From assembly GCA_022410635.1 (NCBI GenBank), contig JAJVDF010000771.1:289624-353623 (forward strand): a stretch of 64,000 nucleotides of DNA, in the 5' to 3' direction. Shown piece after piece: positions 1-11,705 of the stretch (its first letter is position 1; each line of letters opens with the position of its first letter). The position numbers and the translations under genes were made by a program. Below the pieces are notes generated by a model that was not told the DNA's origin, made no database searches, and saw only the letters and a program-made list of their open reading frames with translations. The stretch is from Tretioscincus oriximinensis (taxonomy: Eukaryota; Chordata; Lepidosauria; Squamata; Gymnophthalmidae).

Positions 1-700
1 GCCATTTGCTATCAGAATCAGCTTCAGCTCAGATTCCAAAGTTATTTGAAGTGTTCAGAAACAGGCAGATGTTGCATGGGGGGCAGTGNGGGAGGGGGGG
101 AACGGGACTTTCCAGAATGTAAGATTAAAAGAATACTTGGTGAAAAAGAATGTCAGTAAATATAAAGAAACGAAATAGAAAAACTTCCTCTGCTGTGTTT
201 ATTTGACCTGTGGAATTAATTGCCGTCAGGAAATCTTCAAAGAAATAATTTAGCGAAATGTTATTTCATGTATCAGAACAGGGCTATGGCTGCGAATAAC
301 ATTTGTAAGCCAAGATAAGGACTGAATGGAATTTTTTNAAAAAACCCTAATTTATCCAGCTTTCCAAGGCTGCCTGAGGAAAGGAGACTTCAGTTCTGAT
401 GTTAAATAGATTCATATCTGGGTTATTCACCTGATTTAAAAGCAAGGGATATAGTTTGATGAGTCATTCTGCTCCCATTACGATGCAAGCAAAATAGAAC
501 ATTAATCTTATTTTGGGCCCATTTTTATATCCTTATCCAAGATGTGCCTCTCTCCCTCTGTTCCGGCACTTAACTAGACTGTACCAACAATAGTGGCAGC
601 AGGGATAGAAGTCACTTGGCTAATCCTAACTCAGCTTGCTAGCTGCCAGGGACAGTAGCAATGGTAGTGGTATAGACAGGAGAGGCAGCCACAGCTCAAG

Positions 701-850
701 CAGTCCACCTGCTTAGCCCACCCACCCAGCTGACTGCCAATGGTGGCAGTGAGCAGACAAGGCAGTACCATTCAAACAGACCACCTGACTCACTCACCCA
801 GCCAGCCAGCTGATTGCCAGCACCAATAGCAGGAGGCACAATGTCTATCC
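701..850. repeat. imperfect tandem duplication, about 76 bp unit
   Basis: The motif CAGTCCACCT at 701 recurs as CAGACCACCT at 777. In both cases it is followed by a CCCACCC/TCACCC tract and then by CAGCTGACTGCCA or CAGCTGATTGCCA. This looks like two diverged copies of a minisatellite-type unit. The copies are too degraded to give a clean period. Confidence 0.5.
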
Positions 851-3690
851 CATAGGGTAGAGGTGCTGCCTGATCTATTGCCACTGCAACAGGTGTGGTG
901 CTTTTTCTTCCAGATCCAGTAGCCTTGTGGCTAGCCACCTGGCCTCCTATTACCTAGGGTTGCTGCAGCTATGTGGTAAGTAGCACACCCACTGCAGTAG
1001 CATCAGGACAGCAGTGCCTCTGACCCCTGTTTCTGGGGTTAGCTCCTGGAATAAAGCAGTATGAGGANGATACAAGTGGTGTCTTCTCACCCCTACTCGC
1101 TCCGACCTGCACTCACATACGCACAGGTGTCCGCTAAAAAACTACTTTTTGTGCCGCCACTGCTACATTAAGGGCTGTGGTAGAAGACAAATAAACTTAG
1201 AAATCCACAAATTTTAAAAATTAGGTGGCTTATTTTTAAAATTAGTGGCTCAATATCTGAGTATCTGGAACTTAATTCCAGATTCCAGGGATGGCTACTA
1301 CACCTCAAACTATCCAGGCACATCTGGGCAACTCCAGAACACGTGGTAACCCTATCCTAGTATTATGGCTGGCCCATATAGAGAACCACCTATAATTTCA
1401 TTTGGGCTGTAATTAACCAGTAAAAATCTTAACCGGCCTAGAATACTGTAGCTAGACTGTTTACTTGGGTAGATTAGATGGGTCATGTGATTCTTGTTAC
1501 GGCAATTTCATTGGCTGCCAGTATATTTCAGTTCGCTTTGTCATCATTAATGTTATTGTTGTCCCTCACTTAGACTCTTCCAGATCTTGTGGGTCGTTTA
1601 TGTCACCTCCAAATATCTTTAAATAGTTCATATACCCATTTTAAATAGTGCTGAAAACGTCTGGCTCAAAACCTGATACATAAGCAATGTGGTTGTGTTT
1701 TCAAAGTACAAAGCCCTAAGTTTTTAAATAATAATCGGAGACTTTGAAGAACAGGTTGCAAAAATATCGTTTTCTTTTTAAAGGAAGCACTGAGAGGTAT
1801 AGATTTGTAGCGAGTTGTCTTCTTATTACAGAAAAAGTGAATGGTGTCAAATACTGCAGAACAATAGTACAGAATAAACATAATAAAAAACTTGGCATTT
1901 TCCTCCTTCTAGCAGCTAGCTTCTTATGGCAGAATCTGGCCCTTGGCTCTCCTTTTAGAGGTCTCTTGTTTCAGTAAATGACCCTGCTTAGCTTGTGTGC
2001 TCAACCTGCTGTTGTGTGGCTATATAACATCCTCTGTTCATGCTGCTGTTTGGCTTTTCCTTCCATAAGAAAACAAATGTTACCCTCTTGTCTATGGAAA
2101 AAGTAAACCAGGCTACAGCTATGACAACATATCGAGTTGTTTTAGCTGTTAACTTAAAACCNAGAACCACCCTTGAAACTGTATGACTTGCAAACTGCTG
2201 CTTCTTACATAATGTTCTTGCTATTGACATGTTAGCAGCTGGGCTGTCCACTCAACAAAGATGCCTACTGAGGTCCCGTAGAGCTTTCGAAGCTATTTTT
2301 CCCCAGCAAGTTTCCTTTGAAATTCCCCAAAAAGGTTTTTCATACATAAAATCTTCTTTGCAAGAAGTTCTGATGGGAGGGCTGCTTCTTTTCTCTTCAA
2401 AATCTTTACATATTTATATAACAATTTGTTTCTTACAGTATTTTAAACATTTTCCCTTCTTTTTCCTCCCTCCCACCTCCCTCTCCCTTATTTACATTGC
2501 TTGTAATGTTCAAGAAGGACTCAGATTTGGAAAATCCATCTTAACCTCAATGGAATATTTTCCTTCTTGTTTCTTTCATAGGATTATTTTTAATTTCTTT
2601 AATTCTTCTGATCTCTCTTGTAATATCTTCTCTTCCTATATTTATATCCATACTCTAAATTCTATATAATTCCTCTTCTACCTCTTGTTCTACCAGCACC
2701 ATTTGCCTGCAAATTTTTCCTGCTATTTCCTTTTTTATATATAATATTTCTTATAATTATTTCTAATTGTGTATCTTCTTTGCTTACATACCTCCTTATT
2801 CTACCATTATCTACATATGACAATAAAAGTTCTGGTGTTTAATGTAACTACAATACGTTTTTGCTAAACTTTCCCTTATGAAACAAATACACACATCAGC
2901 TAATTGTTTTGTTTTGTTAAAGTTGTACTGGGAGAGAGGACATTAAATTATTCTAAATTTAATTTTGCTTTANGTCATTTCCTCCTGAGAAGAGTTTTTT
3001 TTTTAAAAAAAAAAACACGAAGTGTTAATCCTAAAAAGCCATCACCCAAGTCCTTCCTTTCCAAAGCAGCTTCAATGGCTATAAAAATTCTCTTAGACAA
3101 ACTACCGCTGCATTTACAAATATGCTACTGACCAAACTGTTCCTATTTTCTCCTCCACCTGAAATGTATATTGTTACATTCACTAAATCACAAAAGAGTA
3201 GAAAGCCTGGACAGATGTTCAGTTTTAAATAAGAAAAGCCTGGAAGAAGTTACCAAAACAGTTCTTGGGCCATTAAACGACTATTTAGACAAAAGGTAGC
3301 AAAGAAAAAGCAAAAACNAATGGCTAAAAGAAGAAAATCATAGGCATATGCCTGAAGATCAGCGACCAACTAGTTTTTAAAAATACAAAATAACTTATTT
3401 ACAGGGAAATTATTCTTTTGGAATAGGCAGCCAATCAACAGTTTCAATGTATACGACTGTTTCTNTAGACACCTTCAGTCCATCTGGACCTCCTAAAGCT
3501 ATTTAGGGCCTNGCTATTTCAACAGAAGGGATTGGAGATTTCACTAGAAATCTCTTTCTTTTTCTTACACTTAAAGAAGNAGCAACAATTCAAGTATTTG
3601 TGGCTCTGCTCTCTAGTGCTCCACGGTGAATGATGGGCAGTAGTGGGATGGTGAGTCANTTTTAGTGGTGAGTCCATCCATGCCTGACAG

Positions 3691-3915
3691 TGCAGGCATG
3701 GGTAGCTCAGTCCCTTAGGTATTTTTCTCTCGTCTGGGAGATGGGGTTTCGAAGCCCTGTGTGGGACGTGGGGAGGGGTNAGCACCTTCCACTAGCCTGT
3801 AGCTCTAGCCAACCCAGCTATTCGAAAGCATGAATTGCGAGAAACTGCAACTGACTGCAAGTAGATACATGGGNACCACCATAGCCTGGTGGGGAAGATA
3901 GAATGAAATTGAATT
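3691..3915 (+). repeat. tRNA-derived SINE, type B (AGCTCAG head)
   Basis: The head carries pol III promoter-like boxes: TAGCTCAGTC as an A-box-like part and GGTTTCGAAGCCC as a B-box-like part. The body (CCACTAGCCTGTAGCTCTAG, then AACTGCAACTGACTGCAAG) recurs at 16132-16533, 35919-36228, 39077-39370, 42620-42870, 48642-49050 and 56270-56574. This copy lacks the usual 3' part and (CTT)n tail. Confidence 0.8.
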
Positions 3916-4085
3916 GATTCCTCTTATTAATTGAAGCTATNTTATCTGTGTAGCAATAACGTAGACTATGTTTTTGGTGTATATTATTGTTCAGTTTATT
4001 AAGATTTTAAATATATATATATTAAGAAAAAATGCAAGGCCTGTGCATTTGAAGTTTCTAATCAGAATTCTTACACCACTTTTAG

Positions 4086-4201
4086 ATTGTGTTCTTAACT
4101 GGCTTTGGTTACATTTATGTGGATGTTGCCCATCAGTGCGGAACAATAATGATCACATTAGCACCTGAAGGAAGACCAGGACAGCAGATGGGTTGGAGCA
4201 G
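4086..4201 (+). CDS. VPS13B: VPS13B exon (first in window)
   Basis: This 116-nt internal exon is bounded by a pyrimidine-rich acceptor (CACCACTTTTAG) and a GTACAT donor. Read in phase 0 it encodes IVFLTGFGYIYVDVAHQCG followed by a stretch ending GQQMGWS, and it leaves AG to complete an Arg codon with the first G of the next exon. VPS13B (COH1) is a large chorein-family bridge-like lipid-transfer protein at the Golgi and endosomes, whose loss causes Cohen syndrome in people. The segment lies upstream of the VPS13 C-terminal domain. The phase match to the exon at 5290 and the extended, gap-free reading make the call firm. The product is identified by family recognition rather than by alignment. 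Confidence 0.88.
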
Positions 4202-5289
4202 GTACATTAACNTTTCTTTAAGGGCTGTAAAAAGAATTACTTGTCTTGCTGTTCAGCTTTGTAAGACTAAATTGGCTTTTATTAGATCTAGCGTAGCTAT
4301 TTGTTTTGTCTAGTGTTGTTGCATATGTACAACGTATGTTTAGACCACATGTTAACATCTTGTATATCCCAGTAAAACATGACAATCTGAACTTCTGAGG
4401 TCATGTCACCTTAGGATAAACATGAAATGCCTGGTACAATAAACAAGACTCAAGAGAGGACATGCAAGTTTAAAGTTTATTTGACCAAATTGGGGGTCCT
4501 TACTTGCTTGGAACTCCCAATGAGAACTGTGGGAGTTCTCAGCCATGATGAAGGACAGAAGATGCCCCCCCTGCAAACTATGTACTTGATCATCTTTATT
4601 GCACTTCCTTGTGGCCTAAGGTTGCAAAGTCTTTGTTACTAGTTTCATTTAAGATGAATTATGGTATAGCATCGCCTATTTATGACTGTCAAAGTGCTTA
4701 GCTTACAGTGGCAGCCTCGGAGAGAGAACAGAAGGTAACGTTGCAGGTTTTGTTTATATGCCTTGCAACAAAATATTAATTGCTTAAAATTAGTAACTGT
4801 TGGTGGTTTATAGCGTTTGTTAGTTCACTTTGGCCAAGAGCAGTTAACACCATAAAGCAAACAGCTCATTGTTAGTTTAAAATAGCCATGGTGATTTAAT
4901 AGAGGAATATATTGCTTCCATAATGTGAAGTTAATGATCCATAATAGAAACACTCCGTGTTGTCTCTCCTGCAAAAGAGCCAAGAACATAACATCTGACA
5001 ACGTGTGAAGATATTTTCCATTGTCTGTTTTAGCTTTATGCGGCTTTGCCAATATGGCTGAAAACTACTGTATGTAGAAGTGTTGAAGGGAAGTTCAAAC
5101 AAAACTTAATTTTAAATGGGCAAAAAGGCTGGAACTTAGCATAAGCTGGAATAAGACCTGAATGTATTCATTGAAGGTGCAGCTCTTGTTTCTATTAAGA
5201 ACACTTGCACNTTTGAAGCAATATGTTTTTCTCACATTAGTTTATTTCTATTAGAAACTGTAGAGTTGCTATTTTTGTCCCCCATATAG

Positions 5290-6113
5290 GACTCCAGAGC
5301 AGAGCCTGTCATTTAAAATGTTCAATAGGCAGCTGAGCCTCGCTGTTTATGATGACATCTCAAGTCCCAAAACTTCCTCAGAACTTTTGCGGTTCACAAT
5401 GGATCACATTTACCTGCAAATGATTCCAGTTGCAAGTTACCTTCGACCACTTTCTCACGAATTTCATGGAGCAGTCACCAGTGGCCTTCANCAATTTTAT
5501 ACTCTCTGGATCTATTGTGGAGATCTGCAACTGGATAACCAGCTTTATAACAAATCCAATTTCCATTTTCCCGTCTTGCTGTGTCAGGGAGAGAAAAATG
5601 AAGCAACCCAGTGGGCTAGAGTACACAACATTATGACTTCCAAAAAAGACCTGGAAGAATATCATGAAAACTCCTTCATTAAACTCTGCCTCACTCTTTC
5701 AGAAGAACAGAATATGCTGTTTCACATGAATGACCTCAGCTTTGAAATGAAACCAGCCAGATTATATGTAGAAGACACATTTGTTTATTATGTTAAGACA
5801 TTATTTGAGACTTACCTGCCAGACAGTAAAAGCCCTCACCATTCCACAGAATCCTCGAACCTCTGCCAGGCACTGCCTGACTGGGTGAGGCAGCACGCAG
5901 ACGCTTTAGTTAATCCAGTGAAGTTACGAAAGTTAGCAATCCAGCCAATTAGTCTTTTAGTTAGCATCCATGCTTCTCTTAAGCTGTACATTGCTTCAGA
6001 CCACACGCCTCTCTCCTTCTCAGTTTTCGAACGTGGACCAATTTTTACCACTGCCAGGCAACTGATTCATGCGTTAGCCATGCACTANGCTGCCGGAGCA
6101 TTATTCAGAGCAG
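5290..6113 (+). CDS. VPS13B: VPS13B large exon, start of VPS13 C-terminal domain
   Basis: This 824-nt exon lies between acceptor TTTTTGTCCCCCATATAG and donor GTACGT, with phase 1 at its end. It encodes about 275 residues, beginning TPEQSLSFKM and ending AAGALFRAG. The last third (QPISLLVSIHASLKLYIAS, then GPIFTTARQLIHALA) is the start of the VPS13 C-terminal domain, which continues in the next exon as the GSLEILGSP signature. Two ambiguous bases fall in codons: CAN at 5489-5491 (His or Gln) and TAN at 6086-6088, which must be Tyr for the gene to stay open. This is the largest coding block in the window. Antisense open frames here are shadows. Confidence 0.96.
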
Positions 6114-6251
6114 GTACGTTTAATTTTTGTACACTTCAGCCAAGTGTTTGGAGAGATGTTCTGACTGTTAAAAATCCCTGACTAGAAATGCACACGAATG
6201 AAATTGTCAAGTTCGATTCGATGTCAAACTGAAAAGCCATTTTTAATTTCA

Positions 6252-6311
6252 CAGTGAATCAATTAGTCAAACACTGCATATTTATTTTCGATTTGACTAA
6301 CTGATTCACTG
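6252..6311. repeat. 20-bp hairpin
   Basis: CAGTGAATCAATTAGTCAAA (6252-6271) and TTTGACTAACTGATTCACTG (6292-6311) are inverse with one mismatch and a 20-nt loop. It lies 139 nt after the VPS13B exon. Confidence 0.85.
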
Positions 6312-7790
6312 CAAAATCGCCGGGAACACTGTTTCAATCAAAATAGCTTGTATTCGTGAGTAGGTGTCTGATTCTTATACAAACTACNTATACAAATACA
6401 ACTCATTTGAACAAATTTTCAGACGTGAACTGAACTTTTCACATTTCTATCCTTGACACTGGTGTTGTCAAGCAAATTTACTCTCACACAACTGCCAGAG
6501 AAACCAAAGTTGCAAACTAGGGAAATTTGAGGATGGTTTTATGGTCATTACTACATACCAGAAAATGTTGGGTTGATTTCTTTCATAAACTCTGTAATGG
6601 ACAAAGGGATGGATCAAAGTGACCAGTGACAGCATCATAGATCATATCTGAAAGATGACATTTTTAACCAGTCTGAAAATCGTTTAGACGTGACATGGAA
6701 GAGGGCAGCATCCTCCTGCTGAATATTCGCAGAGTTTGCTGGAAATTGATAAATATTCTGCTTTGCAANTTTGCGTTTCTAGCCAACCTGCAAGGACTCA
6801 GAATAGAACGTAACTAATTCCTAATATGAACTCACAAAAAAGTTTCCTTCATGGAATTATTTAGTGTGTCTCTCCATTTGAAGCAAATTATGCCATTGAA
6901 CACTGTTTTCTTGTTCAATCTCCTTTGGGCTGCCGTTTATGATTAGCAATCTGTCTCTCTTCACAGAATCCTCATGCTAGACTGGCACGCAGATGTTTAT
7001 TGTCCTTTGATCTAAGAAGTGTGTTTGTTTTACTGATTCTTTCCCATACAAGATCAATAGTGAGCAAACAGTCTATTAGATTAATGGATACCTTGTCTCA
7101 CTTTCATACATGTGCATTCATAAAGTGACTCCATCTCTGCTATTACCTTTGCCTGCAAAATAACATGTACATTACTATTGATAAGGAGACTTGCCTTTGA
7201 TCACCCCAGGCAAAAATACTATTGCTTTTCCTAAAACAGAATTATTACCTTCCTTTATACCAGTTGTTGCTCTGCTCTACTCCATTATGTACCCATGAGT
7301 AAGGGGGGAGGCAAAGAACTAGCAACTTTTATTAGGTGCCATATTATACAACCACAAAGTTCTGTCCATACAGAGGTCATGTGGTTATTATAATGGCATA
7401 TCCAGATAGGCCTTCTTGTAACTCATTTGAAATACAGCACTCCCTTGTTACTCACAAAGTTGCTCCTTACAAGTTTCATGCATCTGTATGAGACGATTTA
7501 TGATTTTCCTCACTACACACAAGTATGAAAACTTGCATGTTCATGAGTGCACGAACACAAGATAGCGGCACTGAACTGATTTTTCCAATAGGCAGTTGGA
7601 ACTCCCCCTAGGTGACTCTTCCTCGTCCCTCCCTACCACACAGAAAACTTTTCTTACCTTTTATAGAGGCTAGAAATCTCCCCAGATGTTAGAAATAATC
7701 AGTTCTGCTCTCTTCCTTCTGTCTTCCATATTAAAAGAGAGACTAGAAACATTTTGTGGACTTGCTTAATGGCAAATACCTCTCTCCCTT

Positions 7791-8005
7791 TTTATTTATT
7801 TACTTATTTGTATTTATATCCCGCCCTATACCCGAAGGTCTCAGGGCGGCCTACCATAGGGTAACACACAACAGACACCCTGAGAGAGTTCAAAGAATTG
7901 TGAGTGGCCCAAGGTCACCCAGCCGGCTTCATGGAGGAGTGTGGGATCGAACTGGGAGACTACCAAGTCCATGTTCAAAACTCTAACCACTGCACCAAAC
8001 TGGCA
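7791..8005 (-). repeat. Sauria-type SINE
   Basis: Read on the minus strand it has the tRNA-like head with GATCCCACACTCC following a B-box-like region, a central GGTGACCTTGGGCCACTCAC, and the tail GAGACCTTCGGGTATAGGGC followed by AAATAAATAAA. The plus strand shows the tail first (TTTATTTATTTACTTATTTG, then ATCCCGCCCTATACCCG). These are features of the squamate Sauria SINE family. The middle, including the usual stretch coding for the AGCTATGTGC-like segment, is partly deleted. Confidence 0.85.
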
Positions 8006-8397
8006 CTTTTTGATAGAACAGTGAATGAATTTTTCACATTTATCAAAAATAATCACTTACAATGGTCTGGTACTGGTCCACTTTCTCTCTCTCTGGATAG
8101 AACCATGCTGCATTTATATGTGACTCAAGCCTCAATGGTGATGCCTTTGCATGATTATTCCATGGAATTCACCAAACCTTTTGCACTAGGTTCATCTCTC
8201 CAAACCAGGCTCAGAATGATTAGGTAGCACTACTGTTGTAAGGGCCTATCTGTAAACTTTTCTTCTAAGAGTGCTCCTAATCAAGAAAACAATACCGGTG
8301 AAGACCCTTCCCTGTGGAATATTCAGCAGTTGGTGAGATGCCTAGCATTCCCTGTGTGAACATTTGATTAATTTCTGGCCCAATTTTTTCCTAATTT

Positions 8398-8443
8398 GAT
8401 GATGATGATCATGATGATCATGATGATCATGATCATGATGAAG
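8398..8443. repeat. GATGATCAT microsatellite
   Basis: Repeats of GATGAT and GATCAT form a compound trinucleotide tract. Because GATCATGATC is self-complementary in places, the tract can fold on itself. Confidence 0.85.
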
Positions 8444-10323
8444 AAACATAAAACAAAATGTTCCACACTTCCATCACCTATTCAAAACAAAGACCTTGGG
8501 AGTGCATGGACAAATGTGGGTGTGGTTACTCCACATTCTAATGCACATGGAGGGGACATGCTTCTTTTTGAATGATCAGCTTGTGCAGGGAGATCAGTCT
8601 CACTTGTGATCCGGTCTAAGTCTAGCTTTTATCTATTTGTACTCATTCATTCTGAAATTTCTGGAACAGGGACAAATGTTTGTTGAAGGCTATGGCTTCA
8701 CTTTAACTTGGTGATCAAATTCTGAACAGGTTACAAAAGGGAAGTATCTTTTCTTTGAAGAAGAAGGATATATTTGTTTTCATTTCTGATAAAAGAGAGC
8801 CTAGTCCCTGTACACTTATGCTGAACAATATATTTGTTAAGTTTTCAAATTACCCAAAGACAGATGTTTGCAAGTTTTTCCACGGTACATATAGCCTTGA
8901 TATAAATGGCCCATAAAGATGCTGGGTTGTCCCGCAACTTGCAGCTCAGAACCTGACTCCTGTGTGACATATAATCCACTCATTCGTTAGTTTTTTGGAG
9001 CTTTGCAGAGCATAGAAACGTTCTAATCTCTTCTTTAGCACTACCAATTCTGACCTCTTGAAATTTAGCTGTTTTCTCTTCACCCAGCCAACCACCACTG
9101 AGCATCAGTAGATATTGCTTCCTGTGTACTTACAAACAACATACATCCCAAGTTATTCTTGGATTCCCTCAGTTAAATGGTTTCATTTCAAGAGTCAATA
9201 AGTACCAATCTTTTCTGCTGTAGAAATGCTTTGTAGAATTATATACCTCGAGGAAGGCAGCAGCTATGCAATGGGAAGTTGTCAGCCTGTTGCATTTACA
9301 TCTGTATCATTGGCTGCCTCCTTGATTATTGNCTGCCTGGTTAATTTATGTTTGTGCCTAGCAAGGGCAGAAGTCATGCTGGGATTGCAGCAAATACAGT
9401 CTGCACTGGTAGCCAGAGTGAACTTGGTATTCTGAACTAGAAGAAGAAGCTTTTGCAGATGGTCTTACAGTGCCATAGGCTTNGCTGTTGCAAACAGAAG
9501 TCCTTGACCATAATGTCAATCCTTGACATAATTCAGTGCAGCCTGCACAAAGAAAGTGCAATCTGCTCGGACATCAGGCTGCCTGCCAGTGTCTGTAATT
9601 TTATGTAGGAAACTAAAACCCTAGGAATCCTCCACCCTCATCCCCTTGTGGGGAGCTTTTAAGGGATCCTCCCTCTGAGTAANATAATCAGCACGCAAAC
9701 GCTATTGCTATTTACACAACTGCACTGAGCAAAAAGCTATTTATCTAGCTATAACTGGGCTCTACAAGAAAGAGATCAGCTCAGAGCTGTTGGGCTGGAT
9801 TAAAATAATTCCTTGCGCACTTGTCAGAAATCTGCATCCCCTTTCCCAACACCCCATCAAGCCATTGACCTTCACACTCCCCCAAGGCTGTACACTGTAT
9901 CACTGTAAACTGGCTGTCACGATTCCTTCGCCTTGAGGATGTGAAATAACAAAGTTGCTCCACAAGATGTGAAGCCTCCTTTGCAAAGCAGCCCTCCGCT
10001 CCCGCATCTCCCAGCCAATGTCAGTGCAGCGTCCATCTCCCAGTGCAAAGCTTTAGCAGAAATACAGGAGGCTCATGGAAGGAAGTCGTTTCGAAGCTAT
10101 TTGTGTTTTTGCCAGAGGGATTTATTTGATTTACAAAGCTTGAAGGATTGCCGTTGCTGAATCGGTAGTGGATGAGCTATTTCCCGTGTTTTTCTCAAAG
10201 GAAGTTCATGAGGTGATAAATTTTAGAGTAAAAAAATGGAGGAGGGGGGGGAGTCATTCCCCCCTTTGTGCTTTCTATGTCCAGTCCTGTCAACACCATT
10301 TCTTCTTCCACTGTCTCTTGTAG

Positions 10324-10500
10324 GATGGGTTGTTGGATCTCTTGAAATTCTTGGCAGCCCAGCCAGCCTAGTGAGAAGCATTGGAAATGGAATCGCTGAC
10401 TTCTTCAGGCTTCCATATGAAGGGCTAACTCGAGGTCCTGGAGCATTTGTGAGTGGAGTCTCCAGAGGGACAACGTCATTTGTGAAACACATTTCCAAAG
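10324..10500 (+). CDS. VPS13B: VPS13B exon, VPS13 C-terminal domain
   Basis: This 177-nt exon (phase 1 to phase 1) lies between acceptor CTCTTGTAG and donor GTAGCT. It encodes WVVGSLEILGSPASLVRSI, then a stretch with PYEGLTRGPGAFVSGVSRG and ends in HISK. The GS-LG-P motif and the regularly spaced glycines are the core of the VPS13 C-terminal (ATG2-like) domain, which forms amphipathic helices that touch membranes or lipid droplets. The same length and phase recur in the exon at 22973-23149, which has the same spaced-glycine pattern. Confidence 0.96.
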
Positions 10501-11094
10501 GTAGCTGTCACTGCTGTTTCTATTGCTTCCTTTTTGCTATCGATTCTTATGGCATTTCTCCGGCTTGTTGAATATCAATGAAGTGAAAAGAAAATCACAG
10601 TACACCAGAAACTGGCAATTTTAGCTCTCCTGATTCATCACTTTTTCATGCTGAACGGAGATGCTAAGGAAGTTCAGCACTTCTGCTGTGCCTCAGAAAT
10701 CATGTATCACATTGCCTCATCATGTATTGTATTTTGAAAAAGAAAAAGGGGGAAAAACTAGAACCTTTGTTATGTATCAGTGAACATGTTTCTGAAATAA
10801 AGTCATATAGCTGGGTTGTCCTGGGCTTGGACACAGACATAGTGCCATCTTGTGGTTGCAGTGCCTTATTGCAAAAGGGCAAAACATCTGCTTTATCAGC
10901 ATTTTAAAGCAACACAACAACCCCCAACTGAGCAGATTTTCTGATACTACTTTTGTCGAGCCCAGCCCCCATGATATTAACATCAAAGGTTAGCTGNGAA
11001 ACTTTGGATGGAGAGTTCGGAGCTTAAAATTTCTATCAAAAGAGGGTTGGAGGATAGGTGAGAAACATTTTGCATAAAGATAAAACTGCAATGG

Positions 11095-11328
11095 AAGAAA
11101 GAGAAGGAGAAGAAAGAGAACAAGAACAACAACAAGAACAAGAACAACAAGAATAGCAAGAATAACAAGAAGAGGAAGAACATGAAGAAGAACAAGAAGA
11201 AGAAGATGAAGAACAACAACAAAAACAAGAACAAGAAGAGCAGGAAGAAGAACAAGAAAAGGAAGAGGAAGAAGAGGAAGAGGGAAAGGAAGAAGAAGAA
11301 CAAGAAGGAGGAGGAGGAGGAGAAGAAC
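11095..11328. repeat. purine-rich (AAG/AAC/AGG) simple repeat
   Basis: About 230 bp of near-continuous GAA, AAC and GGA triplets is almost free of thymine on the plus strand. It joins a SINE 3' end (ACTGGGGGTTTTATACCCCG), so it is best read as an expanded SINE tail. Confidence 0.9.
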
Positions 11329-11425
11329 TGGGGGTTTTATACCCCGCTTTTGTCACCCGAAGGGACTCAAAGCATTTTTAAAGCTACTTTTTGCCCGAGG
11401 GCTTACGTTCTATCTTTCCCATCCG
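11329..11425 (-). repeat. type-B SINE 3' fragment
   Basis: The plus strand reads ATACCCCGCTTTTGTCACC, then AAGGGACTCAAAGC, then a TTTTGCCCGAGGGCTTAC block. These match the 3' half of the type-B SINE seen complete at 56270-56574. The 5' head is missing. Confidence 0.8.
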
Positions 11426-11534
11426 AATACTGTATTTTTGTAAAGAAAAAATACATTACTGTGTTGCATGTCCCAGATCAAACTATTTCATTTGATGCAT
11501 TCTAAGAAAATTGTTCTGTTGGTTTTCTAACCAG

Positions 11535-11705
11535 GTACATTAACGTCAATTACCAATCTAGCCACAAGCCTTGCTCGCAACATGGATCGACTGTCCCTGG
11601 ATGAGGAGCATTATAATCGGCAAGAAGAGTGGCGAAGGCAGCTCCCTGAAAGTCTTGGTGAAGGACTGAGGCAAGGGCTGTCTCGACTGGGGATCAGCCT
11701 CTTAG
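11535..11705 (+). CDS. VPS13B: VPS13B exon, VPS13 C-terminal domain
   Basis: This 171-nt exon (phase 1 to phase 1) follows acceptor TTTTCTAACCAG and precedes donor GTAATG. It encodes TLTSITNLATSLARNMDRLS, then LDEEHYNRQEEWRRQLPES and ends LGEGLRQGLSRLGISLLG. The segment links the two glycine-rich exons of the C-terminal domain. The Gly codon at each junction is split G|GT. The call is secure from phase continuity and family match. Confidence 0.96.

Larger units (their letters stand above)
1..4085 (+). other. VPS13B: VPS13B intron, 3' part
   Basis: This is intronic sequence upstream of the first VPS13B exon in the window. The only open frames are short and have no recognisable domain. It holds an imperfect tandem duplication of about 76 bp (near 701-850), a pyrimidine-rich AT-rich stretch around 2400-2800, and one tRNA-derived SINE (3691-3915). 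I saw no other exon here, but a short poorly conserved exon could be missed. Confidence 0.75.
6114..10323 (+). other. VPS13B: VPS13B intron (4.2 kb)
   Basis: The donor GTACGT at 6114 and the acceptor TGTCTCTTGTAG ending at 10323 bound this intron. It contains a 20-bp hairpin arm pair just after the exon (6252-6311), a reverse-oriented Sauria-type SINE (7791-8005) and a GAT/ATC microsatellite (8398-8443). The remainder is AT-rich unique-looking sequence in which I see no exon. Confidence 0.9.
10501..11534 (+). other. VPS13B: VPS13B intron (1.0 kb)
   Basis: The intron holds a long AAC/AAG/AGG purine-rich simple repeat (11095-11328) that runs directly into the 3' end of a reverse type-B SINE fragment (11329-11425). 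A lysine-rich plus-strand frame and a serine/phenylalanine-rich minus-strand frame over the repeat are artefacts. The rest is featureless. Confidence 0.9.

Noticed and set aside
3691..3760. tRNA gene suggested by the TAGCTCAG and GGTTTCGAAGCCC boxes
   Set aside because: It is the head of a dispersed SINE present in several copies, without a full cloverleaf.
5378..5665. Antisense frame across the VPS13B large exon
   Set aside because: It is a shadow of a strongly supported sense exon with matched splice sites.
11182..11505. Lysine-rich open frame (K/N/E repeats) on the plus strand
   Set aside because: It is the translation of a GAA/AAC simple repeat and then of a reverse SINE. There is no start context or domain.
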